Below are positions 9,701-19,271 of a stretch of DNA of 23,626 nucleotides, piece after piece. Position 1 is the first letter of the stretch; each line of letters begins with the position of its first letter. A program made the position numbers and the translations under genes. The notes below the pieces were generated by a model. It saw only the letters and a list, made by a program, of their open reading frames with translations. It searched no databases and was not told where the DNA came from. The stretch lies in NCBI GenBank assembly GCA_000333855.2, contig CM007316.1, positions 877,530-901,155 on the forward strand. Direction: 5' to 3'. The DNA comes from Endotrypanum monterogeii (taxonomy: Eukaryota > Euglenozoa > Kinetoplastea > Trypanosomatida > Trypanosomatidae).

Positions 9701-9918
9701 GTGTTTGCTTGATGTGTGCTCGGACCAATGCCGACGGACACGCCCGGGTTAGACAGGGGAATGGATGTGTAGGTGCGTCCGCTGCCGGCACAGACGACAG
9801 CAAGCCTAGACCGTTGAGGTCTGAGGAAAGCCTCGACGCCAATGGCACAGCGACACTTGGTCTTGAAGGCAGCAGCACCAATGCTCAAAGGCATGTCACT
9901 GGGAACGACAGTGAGCAT
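6739..9918 (-). CDS. MTF: Methionyl-tRNA formyltransferase, oversized, presumably mitochondrial
   Basis: The enzyme would transfer a formyl group from 10-formyl-tetrahydrofolate to Met-tRNA for organellar initiation; in trypanosomatids the substrate is an imported elongator-type tRNA-Met. The ATG at 9918 gives 1059 residues. The open frame extends 25 codons further to a GTG at 9993, but GTG is an unlikely start here and the predicted splice site lies inside that extension. The N-terminal part, with basic and hydrophobic residues, may be a mitochondrial presequence; ATG 9894 is an alternative start. PRLLVFGGD at about 128-136 begins the Rossmann-like domain. Formyltransferase core NMHPSLLPRYRGASPI at 361-376 carries the expected Asn361 and His363; Asp402 in VMDSGN completes the triad. 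The C-terminal domain is recognisable at about 660-705 and again at 985-1059. Typical family members have 310-400 residues; long Ala/Ser/Pro-rich insertions account for the excess. Confidence 0.9.
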   Translation of the reverse strand: MLTVVPSDMPLSIGAAAFKTKCRCAIGVEAFLRPQRSRLAVVCAGSGRTYTSIPLSNPGVSVGIGPSTHQANTDADVDYRTPGAVGDRGPTPLTTSASPTSMQAATMGKRHVCEDYRRAPQPACVRIPRLLVFGGDVVSVTALEALHTRMRCIVENALGSPKVSNSNDDAGGQQHVSTAPVASLHGSGLKAEAARNQEAIADAVHACVRDHITVVCPALPPGMTPTEAAKKFTRQYPVVRYCIEHGLPIIPVDNPKSLTRSELLKEMLESVNMTAPSAHDHHPHRASKTAALLSYVPPRGLPSWTQRCGAATTSPSPAPSALPCTWLAQGRPLTDYDLSVVVSFRYFLPKRLLQVLPPVINMHPSLLPRYRGASPIFSALRRNETVGGVSIIQMKPEQTVMDSGNILWQCEVPIAPDMDIRLYFPLVTQIGAAGLCDLIFGKASPGWRPAVGAHNESDHPRLARSATFFSPPAPAPAWLALRQRRRTPLVHSPGDNVDVLTSTSLCDTRPPIQAPFNVAELPSLPATSIGCATASSSVDLSEGSPRTECSQVCLRPRTALYRVSTQITPETVQGASKKLRALFFQNQEKSATSAATAPAAAASAHSGGAPLRKEKVSLTTQPKKGIATTALCAKVFPESVLSPHCDWPDSFAYSWKFAQAQAYPTYKHFSEDPYHAPLLSKDAAVVRFSCMDAADAFGVWRAFVGGNFFHSSVNATLDRGSSPVRNQLVHRAVRRLLLKRTNANGAPWNVAQHHPEGKGTEPQKRQTSAMVSAGHGSAVPVGRVAGKDIELDVHSPEGLRLLTEAESILRTPCSFAHVVNPTLVPTCVCEELAGVERGELVPQASPKCADPHPKQQRRARFYHPPPAIFRSRLHSRTNGGPAYETTPPGRRCVSRDAIIENKTIDSHGAQLSLTASECKVDGVQNIFPSTPSVTGASSPAAASENEKPKPLHRRSNASRLVSTEKTEEPVEDEEASEDYVPEIIHAGPPTQHRVHIPPGTGYFPESDESYGAIKCKEGWFLWKEAHMKWANKAQPAILIRKGLAMKTGVLYVGLFSEYS

Positions 9919-9927
9919 TATGTGAAC

Positions 9928-9973
9928 CTCGATGATGGCAGGGGAGAGGGAGGAGGAGCAGGAGCAGGAAAGG
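9928..9973 (-). promoter_or_regulatory. Predicted spliced-leader acceptor for the formyltransferase
   Basis: The plus strand at 9938-9973 is almost purely purine, so the minus strand has a long C/T tract. The first AG after it is at 9929/9928, leaving 9 nt before the ATG at 9918, or 33 nt before the ATG at 9894. This placement removes the upstream GTG-initiated extension from the mRNA. Confidence 0.5.
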
Positions 9974-10223
9974 ATCGAGTACGAGATCAGCACGCGTACT
10001 ACAAGGAAGCAAAATGAAGAGCCATGCCCGGAAGGCTTTCAGAAGGGAGGGGGGGGGGACAGAAAACGCTCGTTCCCACCTGCCCAGTCCGAAATGTATT
10101 CACGCAACGGTATGGGGATGCTGGCACGACAACTCTTTTGCTTTGTCGCTTTCTCAGCATATTTGTGCTTGATGGCGTCAGCGGACACGGATTTGAACTG
10201 ATAAGAATCCTTTTGTTACCTTT

Positions 10224-10246
10224 TGCCCCTTGTAGAGCAAGGGGCA
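10224..10246 (-). other. Perfect 9-bp inverted repeat (candidate RNA hairpin)
   Basis: TGCCCCTTG at 10224-10232 and CAAGGGGCA at 10238-10246 are perfect reverse complements with a 5-nt loop; one further G-U type pair could extend the stem. It lies about 300 bp upstream of the formyltransferase ATG, so outside its predicted short leader. Confidence 0.6.
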
Positions 10247-11609
10247 GCAGCAAGCCAAGCGTGCTGAGGCTCACCCGGGTCCACCTCGGTCGAATAGCTT
10301 TCCGAGCTCTACTCGCACTTACCATAATATAGTGCCAGTAGTTAATTTTTTCTCGTTCTGTTTTCCTCTTGCTGTCAATAATCTCTCAAGTTGGATGTCC
10401 CTACTACACATATCCAGTACACGTACACACACCCCTATCGGCACATGCCTTGTCTTCCCCCCTTGCTATATATGCTCGAATCATACAAACATCGACAGAC
10501 ACATACACACTCAACTTCGGAGTGGGGGAGCGAACAAGTGTTTCTGCGTTGCATCATCCCGCCGCGAGGGGAAAAAATGAAAATGAGCTTCGTTGAAGCG
10601 GAGGGACGAGATATCCAAGAAAAAAAAAAGAATGCAACAACAATAGTGGGTGGATTGACGCACACACTTTCCCCCCATTCTATTCCCCTCCCTGTCCACA
10701 GCAAGAAGCAAACAAAAAATTAACAACAACAACATACATTATCCTTCGTGTATCACAGATACACACACAAAAAAAAAATGCCATAAAGAAGAATGTATTT
10801 ACTTGTTGATCGTTTATTTATTTATTTTGCTTCAAGGAGGAGGGGATGGAGGCTGCAAGTTGATGAGGTATACAAAAAAGCACTTAAGACACACACAGAG
10901 AGGCAAGTACAAGGAAAGAAAAGGGGTGGGTGACTACAGGGCTTGAGCGCGACGCCCATGCCCTGGCCCGCAGATACATATGCGCCCGGAGACACCCTGT
11001 CGATGAATGGATGACACAATTAAAAAAAAAAAACATTGAGGATTGAGGAGGCGGGGATGGGGATGGGGGTGAGGATACGTCGGAGCACATTTTGTGTCCC
11101 TCACAACGCATACAATCCTCTTTCTTGAAAGCATAAAAATGCAATAATGCATCTCGTGGCACACAAAGCAGCGTTCAGCGCTCGTCTACAACTCACTTTG
11201 TAGGATGCAGATGAAAACAAACAAAAAAGTGCGAGAGGACTAAGGGAAAATATAGGAAAAGAGAGAGACGGAAAAGATTTGAGAAAGAAAATGGAAAAGG
11301 GGGTTTAGTGAAGGCAACTTGGGCGGCCCCCGTTCCCTGTCGACCTACCAATCACCAATGGAAGTGGTTAAATAGAATTCATAGCAACGTGAAAGGGCTT
11401 ACAGAAGTATAGCAGTAGTCCAAAAGGGGGGGGGAACACGTGTGCACATGCAAGTGAGAGAACACACTGGAGGCACCACACTCGCCAATCAGAAGTCGGT
11501 GACCAAATACCTCAGCAACGTGCTGTGGCATCATCGGTATGCCGGTGAATCAACACGCTCCCTGAAAACATCACTACTTTAGCATTAAGCACCCACACAG
11601 ATGTAAAAA

Positions 11610-11640
11610 TAAATAAATATATAAATGAATTTATATAAAT
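11610..11640 (-). promoter_or_regulatory. AUUUA-rich patch (candidate AU-rich element)
   Basis: Read on the minus strand, this stretch contains four ATTTA pentamers (complements of 11610-11614, 11614-11618, 11622-11626 and 11636-11640). It would lie in the 3' UTR of the cyclin-like mRNA. AU-rich elements influence mRNA stability in trypanosomatids; function here is inference. Confidence 0.4.
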
Positions 11641-11861
11641 GTAGGGGGAAAAAGTCCACACGTAAAACATTTTTTTTTTTAAACAGCAACAATCGCATTC
11701 ACTTTCAAATGTGCTCGTTTACATACCCGCCTGCACCCCGTCAGAGGGTGGTGGTGGTGGTGGTTGATGGTGGGGTGGGTGGGTGTACCTTTTCTCTTCA
11801 TCGGAGAACACAGTAGAGAGCTCTGAACAACAGGGCAGCGAGGCAGGCCACACGAAACTAT

Positions 11862-11866
<5 letters not shown>

Positions 11867-11900
<34 letters not shown>
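11867..11900. repeat. AT microsatellite, 17 units
   Basis: An uninterrupted AT run directly followed by GGGAGGGGGG. It lies in non-coding sequence. Confidence 0.95.
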
Positions 11901-11902
<2 letters not shown>

Positions 11903-12151
11903 GAGGGGGGTAAGTCGGAAAATAATAAAAATAATAGAAACGTTCTCTGTTCGACCCCACTCAGCGACAAGAACAAGAGAGGATACCCTGCAGTACAAGT
12001 TACATGCATCTTAATGCTTTTTTTTTTTTTGGTGGGGAGGCAGGAAAAAAGGGACACCATCCGATCTTCACCACACACTCACTCGCCCACTCACCCACAC
12101 ACAAAAAAGGTAAACTATATGCCGTCATTCCTACACATTTTAAATACATAC

Positions 12152-12186
<35 letters not shown>
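12152..12186. repeat. AT microsatellite
   Basis: An AT run with one early interruption (ATATATTATAT), about 250 bp from the previous AT array and in the same gene-free region. Confidence 0.95.
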
Positions 12187-12190
<4 letters not shown>

Positions 12191-12500
12191 TCCTTTACGA
12201 CCACCCCACAGGCGCACGTGATTTACGCGCATGCCACTAAGGGAGACTTCTTTTTGAGCTTCCTCATAGCGGAGAAGAAAAAAGGGTCTTGTGAAGAAAA
12301 AAAAACACCTTCCAAAAGAAGGGGGCAGGGGCAGGGGTAGAAGGGGGGGAGGAGGGAGATGAAATGCAGCCCTCTTTTCCTCCCTCCTCCCTTTTCCCTT
12401 TCCAAAAAAGAAAAACATCTCATATACCCCAATAAACAAATATAAACACGTGGAATGGAAGACAAAGATTAGTAGGGTGGGAATTAATATCGGCCCACGC

Positions 12501-12521
12501 CCACACACACACACACACACA
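12501..12521. repeat. CA microsatellite
   Basis: About ten uninterrupted CA units in the non-coding gap. Confidence 0.95.
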
Positions 12522-14001
12522 TCCACCAGTCGTTTGGGGCCCAGTGCGCCGAGGCAAAAGTGAGGAGAAGCGGCAACACCTCAAACACCGACCGAAAATT
12601 CGTTGTAAAAAAATGCGCGAATAAGGACAGAGAGAGATAAGCGCTGCTATCATTCATACACCTATGCAATCACACATAAATGAAAATAACATGACTAATG
12701 GGTACCCTGAAAATAGCTCAGCTCTCAAGCAATGAAAGGAGCGACTACCCGGATATGAATACTCTTCCAGAAAAAAAACGGAAACCCACACATATATGCA
12801 GTATACGTGTGTGCATGCAACTCAAGCATTCAGGTCTACTCTGCTTTCTTCTAAGATATACACGAGGTCATAGGGGGGGGGGGCACGGGGCGGGGAAGGC
12901 TTCCTTAACTGAGAGAGTGGGGCATACCACGACAGCGACTTCCCTCTTCTCTTCCCTCTCCACGTTTTTTTTTTTTTGTACTCGTTACCCCCTCCCACCC
13001 ATTTCCCCACTTGACGGCTCCGCTTCCTCCGCCCCCTTTACCCGTAGTCAAACGTGAGGTTATAGATCAACAAATGGTCTACGTACCAATGTCCGCCTGT
13101 TCTCGAATAAAGTACAAATAAAACAAAAATAAAAGTATCTGCACTATATGTTTGTATAGGATCACTTCCTAATGGAGGCAAGGGATGTAGGGCATCAACT
13201 CCCCCCTTCCCCCCCCCCACATCCTATCTCCGATTTACAGATCAAGGAAAAGACGTGCAGTCAAAAGCGTTTACAGTCAGCAATGTCTGATCCGGTGCAT
13301 TGTGATTTGTGCACTACACAAGGCACTTCCAATAATAATCCTTTTTAGAAAAAAAGGAGAGAGGGGTGGGGGGAGTTTGAGGCACGTCCCTTCTTTTGTT
13401 CGTTCCTCGGTAAGCAAAAACACTAAAAATTCAAAAATCGTGATATAAAAATATTTTTAAAAAATGAGCGAAATCACGTCACACCTCAAAAGCGGCACAG
13501 TGGAGCGTCTATACATTCCCGTGTAGCGTGTTTGTGCATCCCTCTCGCGTGAAACGATTCACTGGATCAATACAATACTTGTTATGGAGTCTCTCAGCCG
13601 GAAAGGTGTCAACAGAGACGTCTATTACAGACACTCGTCGTGCATCTCTTCCCACTTTTCCTGTTCCCCCTCCCCCCATTGCGATTTGGAAATTGAACAC
13701 TTTTTGCTCAGTGACCGACGGGGTTCGTGGATAGGTGTGGTACAGCGGTGGCCTCTGCTAGTGCAATTCATACCCACGGTTAGACGTAACACTCTCAGCT
13801 AAGTTACTGCATCTGAATATCACACAACATATCAAATGCTCTCTGATTAGAGGACTACGGATCTTATAGAATCAAACAGGAAGAGAAACACACATGCTTT
13901 ATCTATCCCCAGCGAGCCTGCCAGCAGCGGTAGCGGAGAGAGGAGACATACAAATAACTGGAGAAGCAACAAGGAAAGAGAGGCGAACATCTACAGCTAA
14001 T

Positions 14002-14022
14002 ACACACACACACACACACACA
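14002..14022. repeat. CA microsatellite
   Basis: About ten uninterrupted CA units, roughly 100 bp past the stop codon of the cyclin-like gene, so near the start of its 3' UTR. Confidence 0.95.
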
Positions 14023-14125
14023 TGGTGTTGGTGGGGAGTAGCAGGATTCTTTAGGGTTTTTTTTCCCAAGAGTACCATCTTCAGTTCATGCTTCTGAGGC
14101 ACCTCCTCGCGCGAATATGTAATAC

Positions 14126-15151
14126 TCAAATGCCTCGTAATACGATCTCCTCACAACGTTGGTACTCGCTTAGCAGAACCATTGCGGTGCACCCCAGCTC
14201 CTGGAACAGCCGCTTCTCACACTCTCCAAGATGAGCAGGCGCGATACGAGGAAAGGGCTTATTTGGTATCGACTTCGTAGTGGCGGTAGAGCAGTCGAGG
14301 GTAGTGACGATGTGGTGCTCTTGCAGTGCCCCTTTTTCGCAGCGGTATTTATTGAGTGCATTCGTCAGGGAGGATGTCTTGTACACGGTATCCCCATGAA
14401 ATTTGCCAGATAGGAGTAGCAGTGCAACGACGCGGCGGCGCGTGTTGTAGCGGTTAAAGACATCGCCGAGCCCGTTTGGGTTGGCACTGTTAACGCGCTC
14501 CACGGAGTCTGGTGGCGTGTCATTTCCTTTGAGCTCGTCGCAACTGTCAGGATGGGTAGCGTCACTGGAGGTGCTGCTGCATATGTGTGAGGGCTTGGAG
14601 CTCAAGGTGCGCACGCTGGTGCTGGAGCGCATAAGCGAGTCCACTCCACTGGCATCGTCGTGGTTCTCCGTGATGTGCGGAGCAGACCACTCCCGATAAC
14701 GACCAGTGAGTCGATTCATCAAGCAAAGCGCATAGATCAACACCTCCGTTGTGAACCACATTTCTTTAACATACAGCACGTCGATGATCTCATCGGCCTC
14801 GTGGCCAGTTACGGAGTGAAGCAAAGGCTTGACATTGGCAGCAATTTTAACGCGCAGTGTAGAGTCCTCTGCAGAATGCCTGTAAATCTCTCGCATCTTC
14901 ACGCCGCACGGGTCCAACGAAAATACCTGAGAAAAGAATGAATACTCGGCACCCGTCGTCACAGGCGACTGGGGCCGTGTACTAGAGGACTTGGGGATGG
15001 CAGTCGACGTCACTGACACCATGGAACCACTTAAAGAAGAGGAGTCCATGGCAATCTCATAGGTGGTAGCTTTGTGCGGCTCTAACTCGAGTTCACAAGG
15101 CACTTTTATAGGAGACGTACGTAACGCATTCTCCTCCTCGTCACTGGTCAT
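14126..15151 (-). CDS. Divergent cyclin-like protein (PHO80/P-type cyclin fold suspected)
   Basis: The protein has 341 residues from an ATG at 15151 to a TGA at 14126. The frame is open up to a GTG at 15331, but no other ATG occurs there and a good splice acceptor (TTTGCAG) falls between. The first 65 residues are Ser/Thr/Glu-rich. Residues about 97-152 (ending WFTTEVLIYALCLMNRLTGRY) and 232-270 (NRYNTRRRVVALLLLSGKFH) resemble the helices of a cyclin box of the PHO80 type, where a conserved Leu/Ile-rich helix with an NRL-like motif is followed by a helix with an Arg-rich start and a Lys-Phe. CEKRLFQELG at 311-320 fits the last conserved helix. A Ser/Asp/Asn-rich insertion of about 80 residues (153-231) splits the fold. 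Cyclins of this type bind cyclin-dependent kinases. The match is by pattern only; an unrelated helical protein is possible. Confidence 0.55.
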   Translation of the reverse strand: MTSDEEENALRTSPIKVPCELELEPHKATTYEIAMDSSSLSGSMVSVTSTAIPKSSSTRPQSPVTTGAEYSFFSQVFSLDPCGVKMREIYRHSAEDSTLRVKIAANVKPLLHSVTGHEADEIIDVLYVKEMWFTTEVLIYALCLMNRLTGRYREWSAPHITENHDDASGVDSLMRSSTSVRTLSSKPSHICSSTSSDATHPDSCDELKGNDTPPDSVERVNSANPNGLGDVFNRYNTRRRVVALLLLSGKFHGDTVYKTSSLTNALNKYRCEKGALQEHHIVTTLDCSTATTKSIPNKPFPRIAPAHLGECEKRLFQELGCTAMVLLSEYQRCEEIVLRGI

Positions 15152-15225
15152 TGAGAGATGTCTCGGGTTCAACAGAGAGTGTGTGAAGTCTTTTAATACC
15201 TCCCCAAATAAAGATGAGGTTTTGC

Positions 15226-15243
15226 CTGCAAAGAGAAATAACT
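15226..15243 (-). promoter_or_regulatory. Predicted spliced-leader acceptor for the cyclin-like gene
   Basis: On the minus strand TTATTTCTCTTTGCAG forms a pyrimidine tract with a CAG acceptor (AG at 15227/15226), giving a 74-nt 5' UTR before the ATG at 15151. It lies downstream of the GTG at 15331, which excludes that codon from the mature mRNA if the site is used. Confidence 0.6.
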
Positions 15244-16904
15244 GCCGACGGAGACAAGCGATGTCAAAAGGAATCACGTGCAAATACGCATGCAGTAACT
15301 TACGCCCTTCCTCCCTCCCCCACCACCACACCCCCCAAAAAAAGTAAAACTGGATAGAGTAGTAGCGGCTTAGAGCGGGAAAAGGTAAGGAAAAAAATTT
15401 AAAAATAATAAATGTTGGAACCTAGAGGCACAGAGCCCACTGATTAGAAAAAAAAAAAAAGTGTAACGGGAAAGGAGGGTGTTTAGGGGGGAAATTGCCA
15501 CAACCACAGCTATGAAAATGAGCACTAAAAGCAGAGATGAACAAAACGAGGGAGGATACTTCACCGAAATAAAAATATTTTCTGTTTTTCTTTTCGATTT
15601 TTTTTCTTCCAAGGATTACGTGGAGCAAGTTGACCAAGTGGCGTTAAACCCCCCCCAAAAGGACACACACACACGCACGGGTCGTACACTCCGATTCTCT
15701 GCAGATCTGCTTTCTGTTGTAGTTGCTCTTTTTTGTTGTTGTTGTTTGTGTGTTAGCCTCACTCCCCCACGCCGACAAATGGAGACCGATGATGGCCGCG
15801 TGACGCCAAATCTGCTTCTTTTTTTCCCTCCCCTCCCCCCCTCTTTGGTTCGTAAACTTAGCTTACACTTTGTTGTTCACTTTTGCCGTGGCTGCACTTG
15901 CTTTGTAACAGAAAAGCTCCTCTGGTTTCTGCCAATGGGGTCGAGTCCGTGCTCGATGGGGGGCCCACACCCTACACTAAATGCTCAGCACACGGAGAAA
16001 AGAAGAAAAAAAGATCAACACCTTTCCGATTCAGCGACCCAAACAAACAAAAAAAAAACGATACACAAAAAATCAGGAGGGCGGGAGAAGAGCGAAGGTA
16101 CTAACTAAAATTTTCTCCTCGCCAAAGTTGTCGATTTGGGAAAAAGACAGAGAAGTGCAAACGGCGAAGATACTCGCATACGACGCCAATACAAATGCAC
16201 AGTGAAAATGTAAAAAAAAAGGGGGGAAGTCTAGGGGGAGAGGAAGAGGAGGGAGGGGGTAACGGCTAATAAATTCCTTTTAGATGTGTCAAGTGCCTCG
16301 GCTGTAGACGCTACAACTAGAAATGGGAGCTCGAGGAGCTGATCAACTTTCAGAAAGAGTGAACGACCCCCTCCCTACCAAAAAAAAAAAAAAATTGAAA
16401 AAAAAAAACGAAAACAAATTGGAAATGAAAAAGCGCTCTGTAGGGAGAAAAAATAAAACAAATCAAGAGCTGACAACGCAAGGAAGTGAACAACAACAAA
16501 AATCGAAGGGGAGCAATAATGAGGCGGTTCGTTACCCTAACGAGAGGCTCTCATAATAGTAGCAATCAAATGAGGAAAAAGAAAGCCAAACACCAGTCCG
16601 TTTTTTTTTGTTTGTTTTTCTGCTCTGCTTTATGTTTGTCTGAATAAAAAAAAAAAGGGAATTCCTCTTCTCTCGAGGGGAGCCGACAATGAGAATTTCT
16701 AAAGAAAAAAAAGAAAACAGTTATGATACCAGCGGCTTCAAATCAAAGGTTCAACCTTCCACTCCCCTTCCCTCTCTTTGTTTTGCTTTTGTTTTCTTGT
16801 ACTGTTTCCTTTGATTCCTTCTCTCCCTCTCGGCAGCTCGGCGCCCAGTTCCTCAAACTATTTGTTTTATGAATTTTCTCGTTATATACAACTATAAATA
16901 TAAA

Positions 16905-16910
<6 letters not shown>

Positions 16911-16932
<22 letters not shown>
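16911..16932. repeat. TA microsatellite
   Basis: Eleven TA units flanked by very A/T-rich sequence from about 16870 to 16975, including further short TA and AAT runs. Confidence 0.9.
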
Positions 16933-16935
<3 letters not shown>

Positions 16936-17584
16936 GTATATAAATATATTATTAAAATTTTATTTTCGTGTTTTGAATGCTTGTGGGTTCACGTCGAGTC
17001 AATAATAAAGTAGGGTGATGAATAAAAGAGCGGTGCTGGGAGAGAATTGCCGTTGGAGACGGGGGTACAGCTCAATTCAGAGGGAAAAAAAACACAAAAG
17101 GTACGAAAATAAGAACAAAAAGAGGGCGTAGATAGGCGCTGTTGAACGCACAGGGAAGGGGAGGGGGTGAGGAGGAGGAGCAGAGCGGATCAAGAGGAGA
17201 GCTTCAATATACTTACCTTTGAAAGTGTGAGATTCTTCTTTTTTTTTTTTCGTCCCTACTTCCCAACACCAGCACAGCAGAATGGCTGCTGAAGAGTGAG
17301 AGTGACAAGCAAAAAAAAAGGGGGGAGGCGTCTACAATTCTTTGAGCTATTCTTCTCTTTTTCTCCGTCTCTTTCGCTGGATGGAGTCGAGTTACAAATG
17401 CGATGCGTGTGGTTAAGAGGTGCTAGGCGTTCACTCCGCTCTCCTCGCAAATAGTGAAAACAACAACAACAATGGAGGAGGAGGAGTGGGTGAGTGGGAT
17501 ACGAAGCGCGAGAGGAGGGAGAGAACTGGCAGAGGTACAGGGATTCGTTTCGAGCGTTGTACAAAAAAAAAGTATGTGTGTGCC

Positions 17585-17602
17585 TGTGTGTGTGTGTGTG
17601 TG
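17585..17602. repeat. TG microsatellite
   Basis: About nine TG units, preceded by a shorter TG run, in non-coding sequence. Confidence 0.9.
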
Positions 17603-17941
17603 GTTCAAAACACACTGAAAGAAGCAGAGGGGAAGGTAGAGGGCGCGTGTCGGTGTGCGAGTACGTACAAGTGTAGCAATACCTACGGCACTCAACAAGT
17701 GGGCTGAGGAGGAAATGATTCAAAAACGATCACACAGTTTTTTCTTCTTTTTTTTGTGTGTGTGGGGGAGAGGGGGGGGGATAGGGCGTTGCAGGGTCAC
17801 GGGAGGAGGTGCACAGCAACAACAACCAAAGTAAAGTCGCACACCTATAACAAAGGATCAAGAAAGGGAAGAATGAGCGCACGCAGGGGTGAGCAGAAGG
17901 ACACGCACAGGGAGAAACAAAAGTGAATAGCCCTCAAATAA

Positions 17942-17946
<5 letters not shown>

Positions 17947-17982
<36 letters not shown>
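17947..17982. repeat. TA microsatellite, 18 units
   Basis: An uninterrupted TA run in the long gap; the longest perfect TA array in the window. Confidence 0.95.
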
Positions 17983-17983
<1 letters not shown>

Positions 17984-18300
17984 GTAACGAAAGATCGTGA
18001 CACAGAAAGCGGTGAAAAGCAGAAAAACGATGAGAGGAGCAACGGGGAAACCCGAAAAAAAAATGTATATCCTGAGGTCGGGCAACGAACGCACTTGTGT
18101 CAACAGCACGCCCACGGCATACAAGCGCAGAGGGGAGAAGGTATCAGTGTTATAGCCTTCTTCTTGGACACAAGGAGTGTGGTACGCGGTGGTGCGGCGT
18201 CAAAAGCAGTGGGGTCCAATAGTAGACAAGGTGCAGACAAATATCTCGCAGTGACGATGCTCTACGCGAAAGCAAAGGTGAAAAAAGTCTGTGTGGGTCT

Positions 18301-18323
18301 TATATATATATATATATATATAT
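18301..18323. repeat. TA microsatellite
   Basis: About eleven TA units, roughly 320 bp from the preceding TA array. Confidence 0.95.
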
Positions 18324-19247
18324 GTTTATTCTGGGTCGGCAGGGGGGAAAAGTTGGACAGTGAGTGTTGCAGGGAAACGGTGTGCACCTCCCTCTTCGAC
18401 TGTCTCTAAGGCGAGGGTATTGATATCTCGTCCTTAATCCCAGATCCACCCCCACGAAACCTCTTGCGTACCTATCGAGGAATGACCGCCTCTCTTCCCC
18501 TCCCCCACCCACACACCCACCCACCAACACACACCACAGCGCGGCTCCTGCGTCTTTGTTGCGCGAATTGTGTTGAGAAATGAGTCGTTTTCTCTTTCCT
18601 CTGATCTTGAGTGGTGGTGGCAACAGTATTGGTGGGGGCTCCTTGTCACCCAAAATGCGTTGGTGCTTCTTCTCTCTTTTTTCTCGTCTTTCCCGCCGGT
18701 CGTGTTTTTCTACTTCTTTTTCTTAAATTTCTCGTGGGATTTTTCTGTTCGCTTCACTCCTGTAGCAAATATGTCGGGATATCAAAATGAAAAAAAAAAA
18801 AACAAGCCCAGAAACGTGAGTTGATAACACAGAGCACACGCAAACACACAGAAAAATAAGAAGAAAGAGAGAGAGCGGTGATGTATCGCCTCAAAGCGAT
18901 CAAGTGGTTAATAATTGAGAGTGTGACTCCATGAAAGATGTATGCACTATGACTGCCGCCGCTGCGGTGGTGGTGGTTTGTGTGCGTGTGTGTCAACGAA
19001 AGAATGAATGAGTGGTCACGCGCTTTCGGCAGAGCCCTAAAGTCGAGGGAAACTGAGGGAGAATAGCACCTTATTTTATTTGTCACACCAACTCTTCCTC
19101 TATCTCAATCTAAAGGATATCACAGAAAAAGAGGGATAATGGTCCGGGTACACATGTCATAGACGCAGGGCATAAGTGGAGGAGAGGAGGGAAATGGGTG
19201 AGAAAAAGAAACGGTCATGTCATCAAGTGAAGCGGCAGGCGCAACGG

Positions 19248-19271
19248 AGTAGAGGATAGTAGACCTCTACT
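19248..19271 (-). other. Perfect 8-bp inverted repeat
   Basis: AGTAGAGG at 19248-19255 and CCTCTACT at 19264-19271 pair perfectly around an 8-nt spacer. It would fall in the 3' UTR of the CS-domain mRNA. Confidence 0.5.

Larger units (their letters stand above)
9919..14125. other. Long gene-free region between formyltransferase and cyclin-like genes
   Basis: About 4.2 kb without a gene I can support. It contains a 9-bp hairpin at 10224-10246, a GGT array near 11747-11763, TA arrays at 11867-11900 and 12152-12186, CA arrays at 12501-12521 and 14002-14022, an AUUUA-rich patch (sense on the minus strand) at 11610-11640, and many homopolymers. Frames up to 185 codons exist but encode low-complexity peptides crossing TA repeats. 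The stretch 13490-13860 is more complex in sequence, yet neither strand gives a recognisable protein. Most of it should be the 3' UTR of the cyclin-like mRNA plus spacer. Confidence 0.7.

Noticed and set aside
10185..10200. B-box-like sequence (GTTCAAATC on the minus strand) suggesting a tRNA
   Set aside because: The bases flanking it cannot form a T stem, and no A box or acceptor stem lies at the right distance.
11783..12340. 185-codon plus-strand frame
   Set aside because: It crosses two TA arrays and encodes Ile-Tyr runs; it is a product of low-complexity sequence.
13584..13802. 72-codon plus-strand frame of complex sequence
   Set aside because: No recognisable protein, wrong strand for the cluster, and an overlapping minus-strand frame of similar length makes chance likely.
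9919..14125. A degenerate retroposon of the SIDER type in the gap
   Set aside because: I could not recognise a conserved signature sequence by eye; a profile search would be needed, so I do not claim one.
15152..15331. N-terminal extension of 60 residues on the cyclin-like protein
   Set aside because: The frame there starts with GTG, contains no ATG, and is interrupted by a good trans-splice acceptor.
15479..16108. 209-codon plus-strand frame in the large gap
   Set aside because: It runs opposite to all six genes, is rich in Phe, Pro, Lys and Thr runs from simple sequence, and has no recognisable domain.
17010..17080. GTGATGA C-box-like motif suggesting a C/D snoRNA
   Set aside because: No CTGA D box or terminal stem follows within the usual distance; similar isolated motifs elsewhere (near 2934 and 10862) failed the same way.
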